Shown here piece by piece: positions 10,122 through 22,510 of a stretch of DNA of 64,000 nt. How positions within the stretch are numbered: position 1 is the stretch's first letter; the number at the start of each line of letters is the position of its first letter. Source of the DNA: Leptobrachium leishanense (lineage: Eukaryota; Chordata; Amphibia; Anura; Megophryidae); NCBI GenBank assembly GCA_009667805.1, contig CM019064.1, forward strand, positions 76,568,400-76,632,399, read 5' to 3'. The notes under the pieces were generated by a model that searched no databases, had not been told where the DNA came from, and saw nothing but the letters and a program-made list of their open reading frames with translations. Both the position numbers and the translations under genes were made by a program.

Positions 10122-12007
10122 ATGTATTAGATTTTGTAACTAAACCCTCATTAATTAGTAACCCTAGTCAGGTGTTGATACATTTTTAAATGTATGGAAT
10201 GTTCGGGCAGGTTGTTATGAATTGTATATGTTTGTTTATGGTTTCGGTAGCACTGTTATGAAAAAGGAATGCTCTGGTTGAGGGCAGTGCGTGATAAAGG
10301 ATTAAAAGAAATCTAGACCTTGTTATACATTTTATGAAGGTCTATTGTTAGGTGTCTAGGACTTTGTTTACATTTTTATCCCACAAAGAAAATGCAGGTC
10401 CTGGACTGAAAGATGCAAATTGGAGGGGGGGGGGGGCACGTTTGCCACAGGAAGTTCAGGAAATAGAACAGTGTTTACTTCTAAAACAAAAACCTTTCTA
10501 CTGTACAGCAGGTGTTTTGAGATAATCTGCTAGTAAAATTAATTCTCCCACGTGCCCTTGAATTCACCGTCCTGCAGGGGTTACTTACACATGTAAAGAT
10601 GTGATGCAGCCTTTACAGTCAAGACGCATTGAATCAGGACACAAATTAATAAAACAATGGCCCTTTGTAAAGAACATGTTCAATGTAATTTTACTCTGAC
10701 TCAAATAAAAAATGTTAACTCAACGTTGGAAGTGAAGGGGTTATCTCCAATCTTGCATTGTAATACATGGACAAGCATTCAGCATATCAAAATCCCATTT
10801 TCATGCCTTTTTAAATAGAAAACTTGCTGCCCCAAACCTCACTGTAACAAAAAGTTCAGACATATTACTGTTTCAATACAACTGCCAGGCAGAGGGCAGA
10901 ATACAGGGAGCGCTCTGGGCTCATTCACCGCTGTACAAGATGTTACTGTAATTCACAAAGGCAGGCATTATGCCACATACAGGTAATGGTTTATTGTGCT
11001 GCTATTTCTTGGAAGATAATCTCATGATGATCACTACAAATCCCCAGAAACCGGAGATCTGAACGTTATCTTCATCACAATTACAGTATTTATTTGCAAA
11101 GTATTTTACCAGGAAGGATATTTGACACAAAGGACATTTCTGTCTGTATGTCGATAATGAAGACCCCAGTGTGAGACATTGTGCAAGATAAGAGACACCA
11201 TCTCGAGTACAGAATCTTACATTCCAATAATATTTCTGTAATGGATAAATGAATACATGAAAATTTGAAAATATTAGCAAATTTACATTTTAAATTTTAC
11301 TAACCATCTCGGAACAACAATCTCTGCAAATTTTCTATTATACCATATATATTTGTTATTGTTTATTTGAAACACTGGATGCCAAGTTATTAAAACAAAA
11401 ATTGCTTGGTTGTAAAGGGGTTAAAAGGCAGGTTTTGCAAATCCAGGGGGGTGAGTAGCCATTGCTCTCCATCGTTCCAAAAGGTTTATTCTGTGGAGAG
11501 ATTGACACAATAACATTGTCTGGTTCCAGTGCAAGAGAAAGGAGAAAAAAAAAATATCTCGAGTTACTGCTCAGGAAGTCACTGAAAAGCATAAATTCAC
11601 AGCAATTCTTAATGGGATGAAGAGCATGGAAGGAACAAAATGAACAAAGAGGAAACCAGCTTCCTGTAGCCGTGTCTGGGGAGCAAAGGTGGGGTAGAAA
11701 TTACAGGTGCAGATTTCGAGCAGCGTGTCATGCCACATAAAACCGGTACGCTGAATGGAAACAATAATTAGACACACTAACAGGACACTCCCTTATTTCT
11801 CAGATTCATCAAAGCAGCAGTTGATCATATAACAGGCTAATGGCTACAAGAATTCCTCCTAAAATAAAAATCATCCAAAATACAAAAATCTGCCACGCAC
11901 GAATAAAGGGCTTTCAACCGATCTGTAAACCTATTTATAGTAAAAAAAAAATAAAAAAATAGATAAAAAGCAAATGAGGAAACAGACATGCAGGGTTCTG
12001 TAAAACA
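10122..12007. other. No gene or clear transposon seen
   Basis: Apart from a 12-base G run at 10425-10436 and a short L2-like tail near 11083-11125 (TTTGCAAAGTATTTTACCAG), this stretch has no repeat I recognise. Open frames of 78-92 codons on the minus strand have no protein resemblance. Confidence 0.4.
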
Positions 12008-12011
12008 TTAA

Positions 12012-12749
12012 CCCCGTAGTGACCAGGCGATATTACCATTGTCTGTCTGAAAGTACCCACTGCTGTTTTTACTTTTCTGCGCTGTGTTTACGGTAGATTA
12101 ATTTTACTTATTTATGGAACCCACACATATTATATACCATTTTTCTCACCATTAAATGGACTTTCTATAGATACCATTATTTCTATCATATAGTATAATT
12201 TACTATATAATAAAGAAAAAAGAAAAAAAAAAGAACACTTTTTTGAAATTTAATCTCCAAAATCTACAATCTACACAATAGTTTAGAAATTTTGTCCTGA
12301 AATTAGAAATACCCAATTTTTTTTACATGTTTTTGCTTTTTAACCTCTTCACAGCTGAGCCATTTCACCTCTGGGTGCTGAGCTCATTTTGACCGTTTAA
12401 TGCTCATTATATTTAAATGTGATTATTTTTTTTTTTTTTTATTATTTTTTTTTTTTACACCAAACCTGGTCATGTTTGGCATCATTGGAAAGGTCATGAT
12501 CAGGCCTTTTCCAATGATACCAAACATGACCCTCTAGTTGCCACGGATCATGCGATACCGGGATCCAAATTATCCCCCTAGCTCCACTTGGCAGCTAGGG
12601 GGTTAACTGGCCAACTGAAAGCATTGCACATATGGTGATGAGGTCAGCGGGTGGGGTTGACCTGGAGGCTTGGCTGACATCCAAGAGGTCAGCCACTTCT
12701 GAGGGCGAAGAGAGATCTGGCGCCAACTCACGATCCGGCACCTAAGGGG
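12012..12749. mobile_element. piggyBac-like non-autonomous repeat
   Basis: TTAA at 12008-12011 precedes CCCCGTAGTGACC, and TTAA at 12750-12753 follows GGCACCTAAGGGG, the arrangement of piggyBac-type ends (TTAA target, CCC start). The left 350 bp match 41771-42120 closely. The middle contains a hairpin built of TTTGGCATCATTGGAAAGG and its complement, also seen at 42245-42290 and 53660-53720. The terminal inverted repeat is weak, hence moderate confidence. Confidence 0.45.
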
Positions 12750-12753
12750 TTAA

Positions 12754-13664
12754 AGAGAGGCACCGCTGGAAAGGTCAGACTTTACTCTTTCCAGCACTGC
12801 CTCTATTTTTTCCACCACCTCATGCGTGATACAGATAGTGACAAGGGGAAGTCCTACAGCGAGAACCGACATCCCAGTTACCGATTATCAGTAATTTGAG
12901 AATATCAGCTATGATAACGCGGCAAAACTGATAAAAGTCAGTCTATCCCTAATATGAACACACACACACCCACCCCCTGGTGTTTCTTTCCCCATAAGGT
13001 CTCATTTGAATTCCACTTTCATGCATTCTGCGCACCATTGCTAGAGGTGCCCAGACAGTTTCTGTTTGTGAAGCACAACAATGCACATCTTGCTGGAAAC
13101 AAATGCCAGTATGGGAGACCTTCCGGGATCACTTTTCACATAGGAGCTCACTGCATTTAAAAGTGGCTGCAGAAAGGTGTCTTGGATCAAGAGTGAATGA
13201 ACAGGTGCATTCTCTGCTGTAGAAATGAGTCTCCAGCTGTAAAGGCCACCACGTAATTACAAGTATTTATAAAAGGGCTAACAGATTCCGTAGCGCTGTA
13301 CAATGGGTAGGACAAAAAAACAGCCAGACATCATTGAGAAAAAAAAGGACCCCGCTCGCGAGTTTATGGTACCAGCCTCTGACCAGGGAGGACTGAGTGG
13401 GTAGGTACTGAAATTACTGTAGAATAACAGACACCACGTGTTAGGGGCTTTTTGTGACAGCTTTAATTTACGGTGGCCAGAGGAGCCCAGCTCCTCCTTC
13501 CCCCAGCACCAACACCTCCCTCTACAGGAAGCACAAAAGGACACAACGGATTCTCCGTAACCCATTAACATGTGAATGAAATATATTACTGATATTCAGC
13601 ATTGCAAAAAATAAATATAAGGGGATGTCTTTACTGGCTACTCATTTCCAGTCCAATACACTTG
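12754..13664. other. No gene seen; L2 tail fragment
   Basis: 13262-13365 is a minus-oriented L2-type 3' tail (CCGTAGCGCTGTACAATGGG) of the same subfamily as 20703-20840. 12870-12955 ends in TCTATCCCTA and may be another hAT end. The remainder is unassigned. Confidence 0.4.
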
Positions 13665-14081
13665 CAGTCTGAGCGCACTCTGCGTGCGTACATAATAGTC
13701 GGACGTACTGACGGAAGATACTGTAGACACCAGTCTTTTATTTTTTTTGACAGATGTAGAAAAGGGAAATATGGGAAACCGATAGCCAGAATAAAAAAAA
13801 AAAAAAAACCTGAGCGTCAACGTGATAAACCTCACAAATACGTTACATCTGACGTCACCTCATCACACACACAGGCCGCTAAGCAAACGCGGCGCACTTT
13901 GGGCGTCTGTCGTAGCGCTTTTACGATGAGGCCTAAATAGCTTCCGTTGCCACCTGCGTGCACGCTTTGGTGCGCACGTACTTCAGGTGTTGTCTCTATG
14001 GATCGCAAATCAATGCTACGACGGACGTTAAACTGTGCGGCGACACAGACATGATGACTGCGTACGTCTGACACTAGCCTA
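13665..14081. mobile_element. Harbinger-like MITE, left end missing
   Basis: The right end GTCTGACACTAGCC is followed by TAA. Sequence from GCAGTCTGAGCGCACTCTGC to the end matches the complete element at 56788-57215, including the CTACGACGGACGTTAAACT block. The first 30 or so bases are absent. A poly-A/T rich hairpin lies in the middle. No coding content. Confidence 0.75.
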
Positions 14082-14167
14082 AGAGACCCTTTTTGCAGTT
14101 TGGGCTCCTTTAAAAATGGATTTGCCAATTACTTGCTAATAGCAACTGAAGTAATTGTTTTAAATAT

Positions 14168-15090
14168 ACATATACATTTCTTGATCAGCGCAATCAAAAT
14201 TTCTGTCAGGATCTTGGTGTCTCATAGATCAGCAGACCAGATTTTGGAATATAAAAAAAGAAAACACACAATAGTGAAGTATGTTATACATAAGTCATAT
14301 ATGCGGGTCAGAGAATGATATTAAACTCCCAAACGTAGAGCCTGACACTAAGTGGAACGTCACGTTTGTGAATATCTCAGTAAAAATAACCCAGACGGCC
14401 CACGGCTGCTTTTTTCCACATCAAGAATTCATATAAGACAAAAGAAGCCAGCTGAGGAGGTCTCCTAAGGCGACGAAACGCGTCCTGGGTACCTGATTTT
14501 AAATTTTATAAACAGGTTTTGATTCTATTCAATTTTTTACTACAAGAAGATCCAGCCTGTGTCTCATTGATGGTTAGTGGATTTGCCCGTACCTGCAAAA
14601 ATCCATATGCGCAAACCTTAGAGCTACTGAAGCTCCAACAAAAGTGCAAAATTGGCTAAATAACATCTATACACTTGCATCTCGATTCCGCACAAGGAAA
14701 GATGTGCTGTCTTTTGTCTTATATGAATTCTTGATGTGGAGAAAAGCCGCCATGTAAGGTGTGGGCCACCTGTGAAAATCTCAGAAAAAATAACCCAAAC
14801 GTGACGTTCCACTTAGAGCCAGTGTCAGGCTCTACATTTGGGAGTTTAATATTCTCTGACCCACATATATGACCTATGTATAACATACTTCACTAATGTG
14901 TGTTTTCCTTTACTTTTTTCATATATCAAAATATGGTCTTCTGATCTATGAGACACCAAGATCCTGATTGCGCTGATCAAGATATGTATAGGTTTCTTTG
15001 ATTCACCTGGTATAGGGAAAACCACGGTGTTTGGTGGTGGATGTGATTTGTGGCGCTGACCTGTTTTTTGTAAATCCTGTTTCAAATATA
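14168..15090. mobile_element. Foldback repeat, family F, copy 1
   Basis: Left arm about 14168-14450 and right arm about 14705-14992 are inverted copies, with matches such as CTTGATCAGCGCAAT, AGGATCTTGGTGTCTC and CATATAAGACAAAAG. The spacer contains GGCGACGAAACGCGTCC and a mirrored AAACCTTAGAGCTACTGAAG. The right side continues to about 15090 (TGGCGCTGACCTG) where the second copy at 44450-47143 has its left outer part. No protein is encoded. Confidence 0.8.
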
Positions 15091-15593
15091 CATTTATATA
15101 TAAAAAGATATACACATGCACGCTTACTTGGGGGGGGGGGGGAATAAGATTTAAGTCCCGTATGAACAATTTAAAGATCACTTTACGTCAACCAAGGAAC
15201 CCAAGACTATTTTATGTCAATAAGGGAAAGCGCAGAAACATTCCACTCAGATGTGAGGGAAGGACCAGACCCTCAAGGAGTATGCAAGGAACATAGAACA
15301 CAAAAAATATATATTATATATGTAAATACACATTGTAACATTGTACATAAAACTACAATATGCCTGAAGCGCATTTACAGGCCTCTCCAAGATATTGCCG
15401 CGTCTAATCTACGTACAGTCACGGCAGTAATACCCCTCGGAAATTTTGTTCAGAGTGTGGCAATAAATCCAGTGTTGACACCCGCGTTCACACTGCTGAC
15501 ATCTCAGTTCTGGGAAGGCCGTGTCATAGAATGCCTCTCAAAAACGTTGCCATTGACGGCATTGCCATGCCGGGGGGGGGGGGGCCACACACG
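15091..15593. other. No gene seen
   Basis: Contains 13-base G runs at 15130-15142 and 15572-15584. A 212-codon open frame crosses from here into the hAT element at 15602 but shows no protein resemblance and spans a transposon boundary, so it is not annotated. Confidence 0.4.
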
Positions 15594-15601
15594 TACTAAG
15601 A

Positions 15602-16386
15602 CAGGGCTTGAATCTAGGAGCCAGCTACAAAAGTTAGGAGCCAACGTTTCGCCTTTATCAAGGTATACCTTGATAAAGGCGAATCCTCGCCGAAACGTTG
15701 GGAACATTGCCTCTGCATCTGGGAGTTGGTTTGACCCAAATTATGATTTTAGCTGCTTCTATTATCACGTTGTTGTTACCTGTTGCTTTTTGCTGTTAGG
15801 TGTTTTTTGTGCATGTGGTCTTGTGGCTACTTTTTTGAGCCTTGAAATGTAGACCTTTGCTTCTAATATCAGTTTGGCCGCTCTGATAGAAGAACACTCC
15901 ATATTACTGAAGACCTTCTTCCATCATTTTCTGTGGCAAAAAAAACGGATTTAAATTTTTTTTACAAAAAACCTGACTGAGGTAAAATGACGGGGATTCA
16001 GTTCACAAAGTATGATCAGAATTTGCTTCAGCCTGTCACAGTCGCCAATGTACCCCATCTTTGACAGATTAATAATATGGAGTGCTCTTTCTTGGTAATA
16101 TATATATATATATTTATATTATTTGTGTTAACATCTGTACATTGTTATTTGTTTACTTATTTTCTTTGTTGTCATTGGACACCCTATTTACCCACGGCAG
16201 CCAGGCACACACATGCGATATATTTACATTAAATGTAGCAGACAGGAAGAAAACATTGAAGGCAACTAGATGTTTAGATGCCAAAGACGGCTTTTAGATT
16301 GGTGTAAAATAAACTGGAAATTTAGGAGCCAGGAGTAAAATTCTAGGAGCCAGTGGCTACCAGGCTCTTGGCTTTGTCAAGCCCTG
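15602..16386. mobile_element. hAT-like element (CAGGGCTTGA family), 785 bp, perfect 8-bp TSD
   Basis: Left end CAGGGCTTGA, right end TTTGTCAAGCCCTG; the octamer TACTAAGA occurs on both sides (15594-15601 and 16387-16394). The body repeats the phrase TAGGAGCCAG near both ends and contains an inverted repeat around 15625-15705 (CAACGTTTCGCCTTTATC). Fragments of this family recur at 5300, 6712, 9475, 22722, 23140, 37924 and elsewhere. No transposase. Confidence 0.92.
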
Positions 16387-16394
16387 TACTAAGA

Positions 16395-16849
16395 TAACAA
16401 GTACTAAAATGAGTTAAAGTAGGGTATATTATATATGATTAGGACACACCTATTAAAAAATGTCATCATTTCAAAAGCAAATTAAGCCCGCATTATACGC
16501 ACACCTCAAACGACTACACACCTGTACGATCAAGTGCTCTAAAACACAAACTTAAAGCTACAGTAGATTCTACTAGAAAACATGGCACGCAAATAAACAG
16601 GTCATCAGAACAAACAACTGACTTTGTTGTTCTTTATTTTCTTGTCATTTTGAACGCCTAATATAATGGCTCTGTATCAACACAACGGACAAAAAAAACT
16701 CTGCGCAGAGTTACATCAGTCCTATTGGTCCTCAGTGCTTCACTATGAGAAGAATCTGATTGGACAATGAGCAGTGAAACGCTTAAGGGAAAAGGGTGGA
16801 GCTTCTGCCAGAAGAATTACAAGCAAGGAATTTTTTTTTTATTTATTTA
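16395..16849. other. No gene seen
   Basis: Unassigned AT-rich DNA ending in a T-rich tract at 16830-16855 that marks the truncated 5' edge of the CR1 element. Confidence 0.4.
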
Positions 16850-17591
16850 TTTTTATAAACTAAAAAAATGGTCGGAGCTGTGGCAATTGAGTTTTAACGT
16901 GGATAAGTGCAAGATAATGCACCTGGGACGTAAAAACCCAAGGGCTGAATATAGAATATTTGATACAGTCCTAACCTCAACATCTGAGGGTTGGGATTTA
17001 GGGGTTATTATTGCAGAGGATCTAAGGGTAAGTAGTCAATGTAATAGAGCAGCAGGAAATGCTAGCAGAATGCTTGGTTGTGTAGGGAGAGGTATTAGCA
17101 GTAGGAAAAGGGAAGTGCTCATGCCACTGTACAGAGCACTGGTGAGACCTCACTTGGAGTACTGTGTGCAGTACTGGAGACCGTATCTCCAGAAGGATAT
17201 AGACATCTTAGAGAGAGTTCAGAGAAGGGCTACTAAAATGGTGTACGGCTTGAAGGAGAAAAGTTACCAGGAAAGGCTTAATGATCTTAACATGTACAGC
17301 TTGGAAAAAAGACGAGACAGAGGAGATATGATAGAAACATTTAAATACGTAAAGGGAATCCACAAGGTAGAGGAAGGGAGTATATTTAAAAGGAAACAAA
17401 GTAGCAAAACAAGAGGACATAGTCTTAGATTAGAGGGGCAAAGGTTTAAAAGTAACATCAGGAAGCATTATTTTACTGAGAGGGTGGTGGATACATGGAA
17501 CAGTCTTCCAGTAGAAGTGGTAGAGGCCAAAACAGTAATTGAATTTAAGCAGGCATGGGATAGGCATAAGGCTATCCTAAACAAAAGATAA
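16850..17591 (+). CDS. CR1 retrotransposon reverse transcriptase, C-terminal part, frame intact
   Basis: About 246 codons stay open to a TAA at 17589-17591. Recognisable CR1 motifs in order: WQLSFNVDKCKIMHLGR, DLGVIIAEDLRVS, RALVRPHLEYCVQYWRPYLQ, ERVQRRATKMVYGL, SLEKRRDRGDMIETFKYV, TRGHSLRL, and WNSLPVEVVEA. The YADD catalytic motif lies upstream of the truncation and is absent, so this is a 5'-truncated insertion, not a functional enzyme. An ATG at 16767 lies in the non-CR1 flank and is not the real start. The unbroken frame suggests a fairly young insertion. Confidence 0.9.
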
Positions 17592-17682
17592 ATCCAGGTA
17601 AAGTATCCATGTAATTGGGCAGACTAGATGGGCCGAAAGGTTCTTATCTGCCGACATTTTTCTATGTTTCTATTTTATTTTT
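17592..17682 (+). mobile_element. CR1 3' UTR and tail
   Basis: Following the stop codon, GGCAGACTAGATGGGCCG and GTTCTTATCTGCCG lead to a short repeated tail TTTCTATGTTTCTAT, the characteristic CR1 3' end in amphibians as I recall it. CR1 elements end in short direct repeats rather than poly-A. Confidence 0.85.
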
Positions 17683-19341
17683 TTAAGGTTTTAGCGTTGC
17701 GGTTGAATTTCTCAGAAGTTGCAGCAATATGTGAGAAAAGGGAAAAAAAACAAAAAACATTATATCCTCATGTGTCCCTTTAACCTTCGTCTGGTTAGCC
17801 ACCAGGACATCTGCAGCCCAGGCTGCAAACCCCCCCACAAAAAAAAAGAATGTAACACACAAGAGGACAGTAAATATATCAAATTAAGCAATGTTAGTGT
17901 GCCCAAAGGTAAACGTTTTAAAATGGGGGGGGGGGTGTCAAACTGCTATACTACGAAAGGACGTCATGACATTTATTTTAAAATGGAACAAAACAACAAA
18001 CAAAACCTCTGCACCATGTACAGGCCCTTTAGGCACATAGGAGTTGGCATTCTTACGTCCCGCAGCGTTGGGAATTTCAAACAGTTTTTTTTCCGGCAAC
18101 AATCAACATGAAGACACGGGACGGATCCATGGGAAACACGCCGTCATTAGAAGTTCAGAGAGCGGCTTGTTTTGCTTAAAAAAAGTTATCTAAGATGCAG
18201 ATAGGAAATCTGACAGACACAGGCAGTCTGAATCGGCTCCCTCGCAAGTACACGACAAAACCGCGCAGGGAGCTGAACATCTCAGGAACAGAATGTCTCC
18301 GCGCTCTAAAACCGTACAGAGCGGGAAGGAATGTGACGGCTTTATAGGGGAAATTACATGTGGGATATGCATCTTTTATAGGTATGCAAATCAACATATT
18401 GTTTATATACAAACAATACAAGAAATAATATAAATACAACATTGACACGCCCAAGCTTTGCCCACAGAGCTCATTTGCTACACTCCCTGTAAGCAGCAAG
18501 GAACTCTGGGCAGAACATGCAAATGATGTCCACAATACCTCCATTTTTCATGAAAAGTTTTCTTTAGAGCAGACACGCCTTTCTCAGGGTGTGCAACAAG
18601 ACACAAGCCATACCGCGAGCTGTGCTTGTAGCGATCTAGCATGGCACTGCACTGGAAAGCCGGGCGTCTACGCTAAAGCAGACTTTATACAAAAGTGAGA
18701 CATTGCGGACATCATCTGCATATGTTTCTCAGAGAGCAGTGATTACAGCGACCCGCCGAACTTAATCTCCTGTTCCGTAATAGAGCAGTACAAAAGGAGA
18801 AAAGCCATCCTCACTGACATGAACAAACTCCATCTTTTATACAGTATATAGGCTTTTCCCTTTGCACGAGCGAAAGGGCTTCTATTCTGAAAGGATGCTT
18901 GACCATTTAAAAAGGAACACTCTACGCATCCGGACCACTTTTTAATTTTAAAACTAGTCAGGATGTGAGCTGTGCCCCCCCCCCATTTTGTGCTTAACCG
19001 CTGGTAAAGTGGAGGAGTTTCCTCCACCCCACTCAGCGTCACCAGCAGTCAGGAAATTTGAATTTTCCGGCTGACGGTTACTAATCAGAAGTCATGTTGA
19101 CACGCCGAGCGCGTGCTGCGGCCGGCGTCACCATCTCTGACAACCGTGTTAGAGATCAATCTCTAGAGAGGCCGCGATGGATCGGCGCTATGTAAAGTTA
19201 GCAAGTCCCGTTGCAGTGCGCAATTTGCATTTCCTACGCTACGCAAGATGTGCAGGAATGCAAGTTGCAGAGAAAAGCATCAGGGACTTCTGGGTTTGGA
19301 AGTCCCTGAGCCCAACAGCAGGACCTGCGCATGGAGAGGGA

Positions 19342-19376
<35 letters not shown>

Positions 19377-19517
19377 CAAAAGCCGTCAAATTGGGCAAAA
19401 TTAAAAACTACTGCCTTTATTAAAAAAAGCAAAAAAAGTGGCTCTACTTTTTACTAGAGTGCTCCTTTAGCAGCTTTTTTAAATTCAGAGTGCAGTCTTT
19501 ACATTTCCCACTTCTAA
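17683..19517. other. No gene seen; dispersed-repeat fragments
   Basis: 17925-17935 is an 11-base G run. 18470-18680 shares GCAGCAAGGAACTCTGGG and nearby words with 9168. 18895-19460 resembles 28910-29490 and 54770-55060 (ACACTCTACGCATCCGGACC, TTTGAATTTTCCGGCTG), a TTAA-associated repeat family. 19346-19375 is a poly-A tract. Confidence 0.5.
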
Positions 19518-19966
19518 GGCTAGGGTCAGACGAGCGTGATTTCTACGGACTGTACGTGCGTGCAGTACGGACATCGTCAGTACGGAAGACGCAGTAGTGG
19601 TCACACAGTCCGTTTTTTCACTGAAGTTATTTTTTGACGGATGTAGGAGGGAAAAATAAATTACAATGAAAAAACATTCTGTCCGTCAAAAATGCTGGAC
19701 GTATAAATGCAGTCTGTTTGACCATGCTCCATCACTCACACACAAAGCTACACGGACGTTGTGGACGTGGCGCACTCCGCACGTCCGTTCTAGCAGTATT
19801 ACGTTCTTGCCTAACCTGCGTCCGTTTGCAGCGTCCGTCAGCCCCCGCACTTATGTGCGCACGTACTTCGTGTGTGGGGCTCGATTTAAACACAATTGTA
19901 TGCTATCACGGACGTACTTATGTGCGGCAACACGGACGTTAACACTGCGTTCGTCTGACCCCAGCC
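19518..19966. mobile_element. Harbinger-like MITE with TAA duplication, 449 bp
   Basis: Ends GGCTAGGGTCAGACGAGCG and CGTCTGACCCCAGCC, flanked on both sides by TAA. The interior is CpG-rich with recurrent words CGTCCG and ACGTAC. A 3-bp TWA-type duplication is characteristic of PIF/Harbinger. No transposase. Confidence 0.85.
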
Positions 19967-20089
19967 TAAATGTTGCACTCGTCACCCACGTGCAGCACAC
20001 TACAAGATGCTGGATGCATGTCCTAAACTGGAACCTTGTATTAGCCATCACATTGTGTGGTGGGAAGGCTTTAAACAGCCTCTATGTCC

Positions 20090-20240
20090 TACAGCAGAGG
20101 TCCGTATACTTCGCCCTCTAGAGGTTTCGGAACTACATTTTCCATGGGGCTCTGCCTACCTAATAATCAGCTGAGCATCAAGGGAGATGTAGTTTCAAAA
20201 TACTGGTGGGGTCAGGGTTGCTGCCCCTGCTCTAAAGCTA
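20090..20240. mobile_element. Decayed hAT MITE (CAGGGGTC family)
   Basis: GCAGAGGTCCGTATACTTCG at the left, AACTACATTTTCCATGGGGC inside, and GGGTTGCTGCCCCTGCT at the right parallel the element at 9648-9783. The ends have diverged and no duplication was confirmed. Confidence 0.6.
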
Positions 20241-20442
20241 CGTGTGATTCGACCATTTCCATGCATTATATTTTTCTGACATCTGGCAAGTCATGTGTCC
20301 TGTCACTCCTCCGCCGTTCCATAGGATGGTTTCCAACAAACCACACCATAAAAATAAGATGTTGACCCGCATCCTCTGGCCTCATTCCCAGCACATCTCA
20401 CCACTCCCCACAATGGACATCATAAACATGGACACGTAAACT

Positions 20443-20626
20443 CAGCAGTCCCCAACCCTGCTCCTCAGGGCCCACTATCAGGCCAGATTTTAAGGATCAC
20501 CTTGGGGAAATACAGACTGAATCCTACAATCACTGAGCAGAAAATCATATCACCTGCGCTGTGCTTCACATATCTGGAAAACCTGGTCTGTTAGTGGGCC
20601 CTGAGGACCAGGGTTGGGGAGCACTG
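20443..20626. mobile_element. hAT-like MITE, 184 bp
   Basis: Ends CAGCAGTCCCCAACCCTG and CAGGGTTGGGGAGCACTG. Flanking octamers CGTAAACT (20435-20442) and CGTGAACT (20627-20634) differ at one base. The interior contains inverted TCAGGGCCCAC blocks. A relative lies at 52660-52845. Confidence 0.85.
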
Positions 20627-20702
20627 CGTGAACTGGTAGCATCAGCAGCAAAGCTGCAATGAAAAGATCACGATGCAAACCACGTGCAGAGTACAGATAG
20701 TT

Positions 20703-20840
20703 ACAAGTTTTTAAAAAGCACAAGTTCCATAGCGCTGTACAATGGGTGAGACAAATAAACATACAAGAACACACAGAACAGTAGGAGTGAGGACCCGCGC
20801 GAGAGCTTACAATCTAAGAGAGGGGTGACACATTAAGTGA
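20703..20840 (-). mobile_element. L2-like retrotransposon 3' tail
   Basis: CATAGCGCTGTACAATGGGT followed by AGAGCTTACAATCTAAGAG matches the 3' end of the L2-type elements at 13262, 39826 and 61498. No coding part remains. Confidence 0.65.
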
Positions 20841-21354
20841 GGGTGAAGAGAACATGAAGTAGCGGCCGGATGAGACGGTGGTGCAAGAATGTACAGCGGG
20901 GGGAATCATTCATTGAGTGAGTGAGCCGATGAGCTTCCATGACTCAAATATCTAATTTAAAATCCGTTCAACACTGATGCGTGAATAGCCATACTGTGCT
21001 ATGACGAGCGCTGATTGCAGATTCAGTGCCAGCCTGTACAAGCCTGCACGTTGCATTCTGTCCGTTTAAATACCTTCCGCTCCACCTCACATATAGGAAA
21101 TTTACCGAACGGTTTAATCTCCAAATTTTAGATGGACACTGGAAGGGGGAAGGGAAGGGGGTTGTTTATAGCATTTGTGACCAACTAAAGACCGTACTAT
21201 CAATCACGCCAAAAGATTCTAAACATATTGCTTGGCACGCCAACCCGCATGCCATTCATTAGTCTGCTCTGCCATGGTGTAAACATTCCTGTGTTAATTC
21301 ATTGTTTTGTCTTAAATGGGATACTCTATTAAAAACAGCATCACCCCCACTTAA

Positions 21355-21894
21355 AGAAACACTCCAAGCAAAGTTCCCTCCCCCCCACTGTTTTTTTACA
21401 TTAAAATATACCTATTCCCTCAATAACCAGGGATTTTTTTTTACTGTAATACTTACCCTAAAATCTGTTTCCAACGGCGTCCTCTTTTTTTTTTAATACT
21501 CTCCTCCCTCCTCTTCTGCTCCCGTCCTTCTAAATCTTTCACTTGGCTAATGGTTTACGTGAGAAGCGCGGATTTGCGCCTCACGTAAACCAGCCAATCA
21601 GCAGGCTTCCTCCTGGCTCCATCTTTGATTAGCGATGCGCGCAAAACAAATCCTCAGCCGCTGCCGCCAGCACGATGAAGTCTCCTACTCGGCAATAGTC
21701 GGCAGAAGCGGGAAATATGAATCCCGCTCTGCTGACTGACAGCTGGGAGGGCGGAGTAAAGTCCTCCGCGTCAGCGGTTTCAGCCGATCGGCTGAGTGAA
21801 GGGAGGGTGGAAAGACGAGGGCATACTCAGGGCATCATGACCAGCTAAAAAAGCTTAGGTGGTCATGTTGTCTAGAGTATCCCTTTAAATAACT
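21355..21894. mobile_element. TTAA-flanked MITE, 540 bp
   Basis: TTAA at 21351-21354 and 21895-21898 flank ends AGAAACACTCCAAGC and CTAGAGTATCCCT. The interior has GGTTTACGTGAGAAGCGC with an inverted partner CTCACGTAAACC and CCAGCCAATCAG. It matches 31010-31677. The TTAA target fits Kolobok or piggyBac; no transposase is present to decide. Confidence 0.8.
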
Positions 21895-21972
21895 AGGCAG
21901 AGACTGATGACAGCCTCTGCCCAATTTTTATTTTATTTATTTTTTGGGGGGATTTGACACCGTAAAACTAGA

Positions 21973-22418
21973 AGGCCCGTGTCAGACGAACGCAATAATC
22001 ACGTCCGCGTTGCCGCACTGTTTAAAGTCCGACGTAGAATAGAATAATGAGCAATAGAGACCCACACACGAAGTATGTCCGCACGCAGAACGCACGTGGC
22101 AAACGGACGCAATTTAGACAAGAACATAAAACCGCTAGACGGATGCGCAGAGTGCGCCACATCCGCATAGCGTTTTGTGTGCATGATGACACGAAGTCAG
22201 AAGGAGCGCATTTGCGACGTCCAGCGCCTTGACACACAAAACGGCTTTTCATATCCTTTTCCAAATTATCATTTTTCAGATTAATTTGTTCCCCATTATT
22301 CCTTTTTTTTCTACGTCCGTCAAGAAAAACCGACTGTGTGGTGTCTACAGTATCTTCCGTCAGTACGTCTGTCCGTCATGCACGCAGAGTGCTAATCAGG
22401 CTGCGTTCATCTGACATT
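21973..22418. mobile_element. Harbinger-like MITE, decayed
   Basis: GGCCCGTGTCAGACGAACGC at the left and GGCTGCGTTCATCTGACA at the right are degenerate forms of the family ends; the CpG-rich interior matches other members (CGCACGTGGCAAACGGACGC). Terminal duplication not preserved. Confidence 0.65.
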
Positions 22419-22510
22419 GTCCCTTTAAAAAGGCGCAGAAGGGAACCAAAATCCCGATTTAATAAAAGCAGCTTTTATTACTCTGAATGACATACAGGTA
22501 TATTTATCTA

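Noticed and set aside
15214..15852. 212-codon plus-strand open frame
   Set aside because: It crosses the boundary of a hAT element (15602) and resembles no protein.
16767..16849. N-terminal extension of the CR1 frame from the ATG at 16767
   Set aside because: This part is flanking DNA with a T-rich tract and no CR1 resemblance; the frame is open there by chance.
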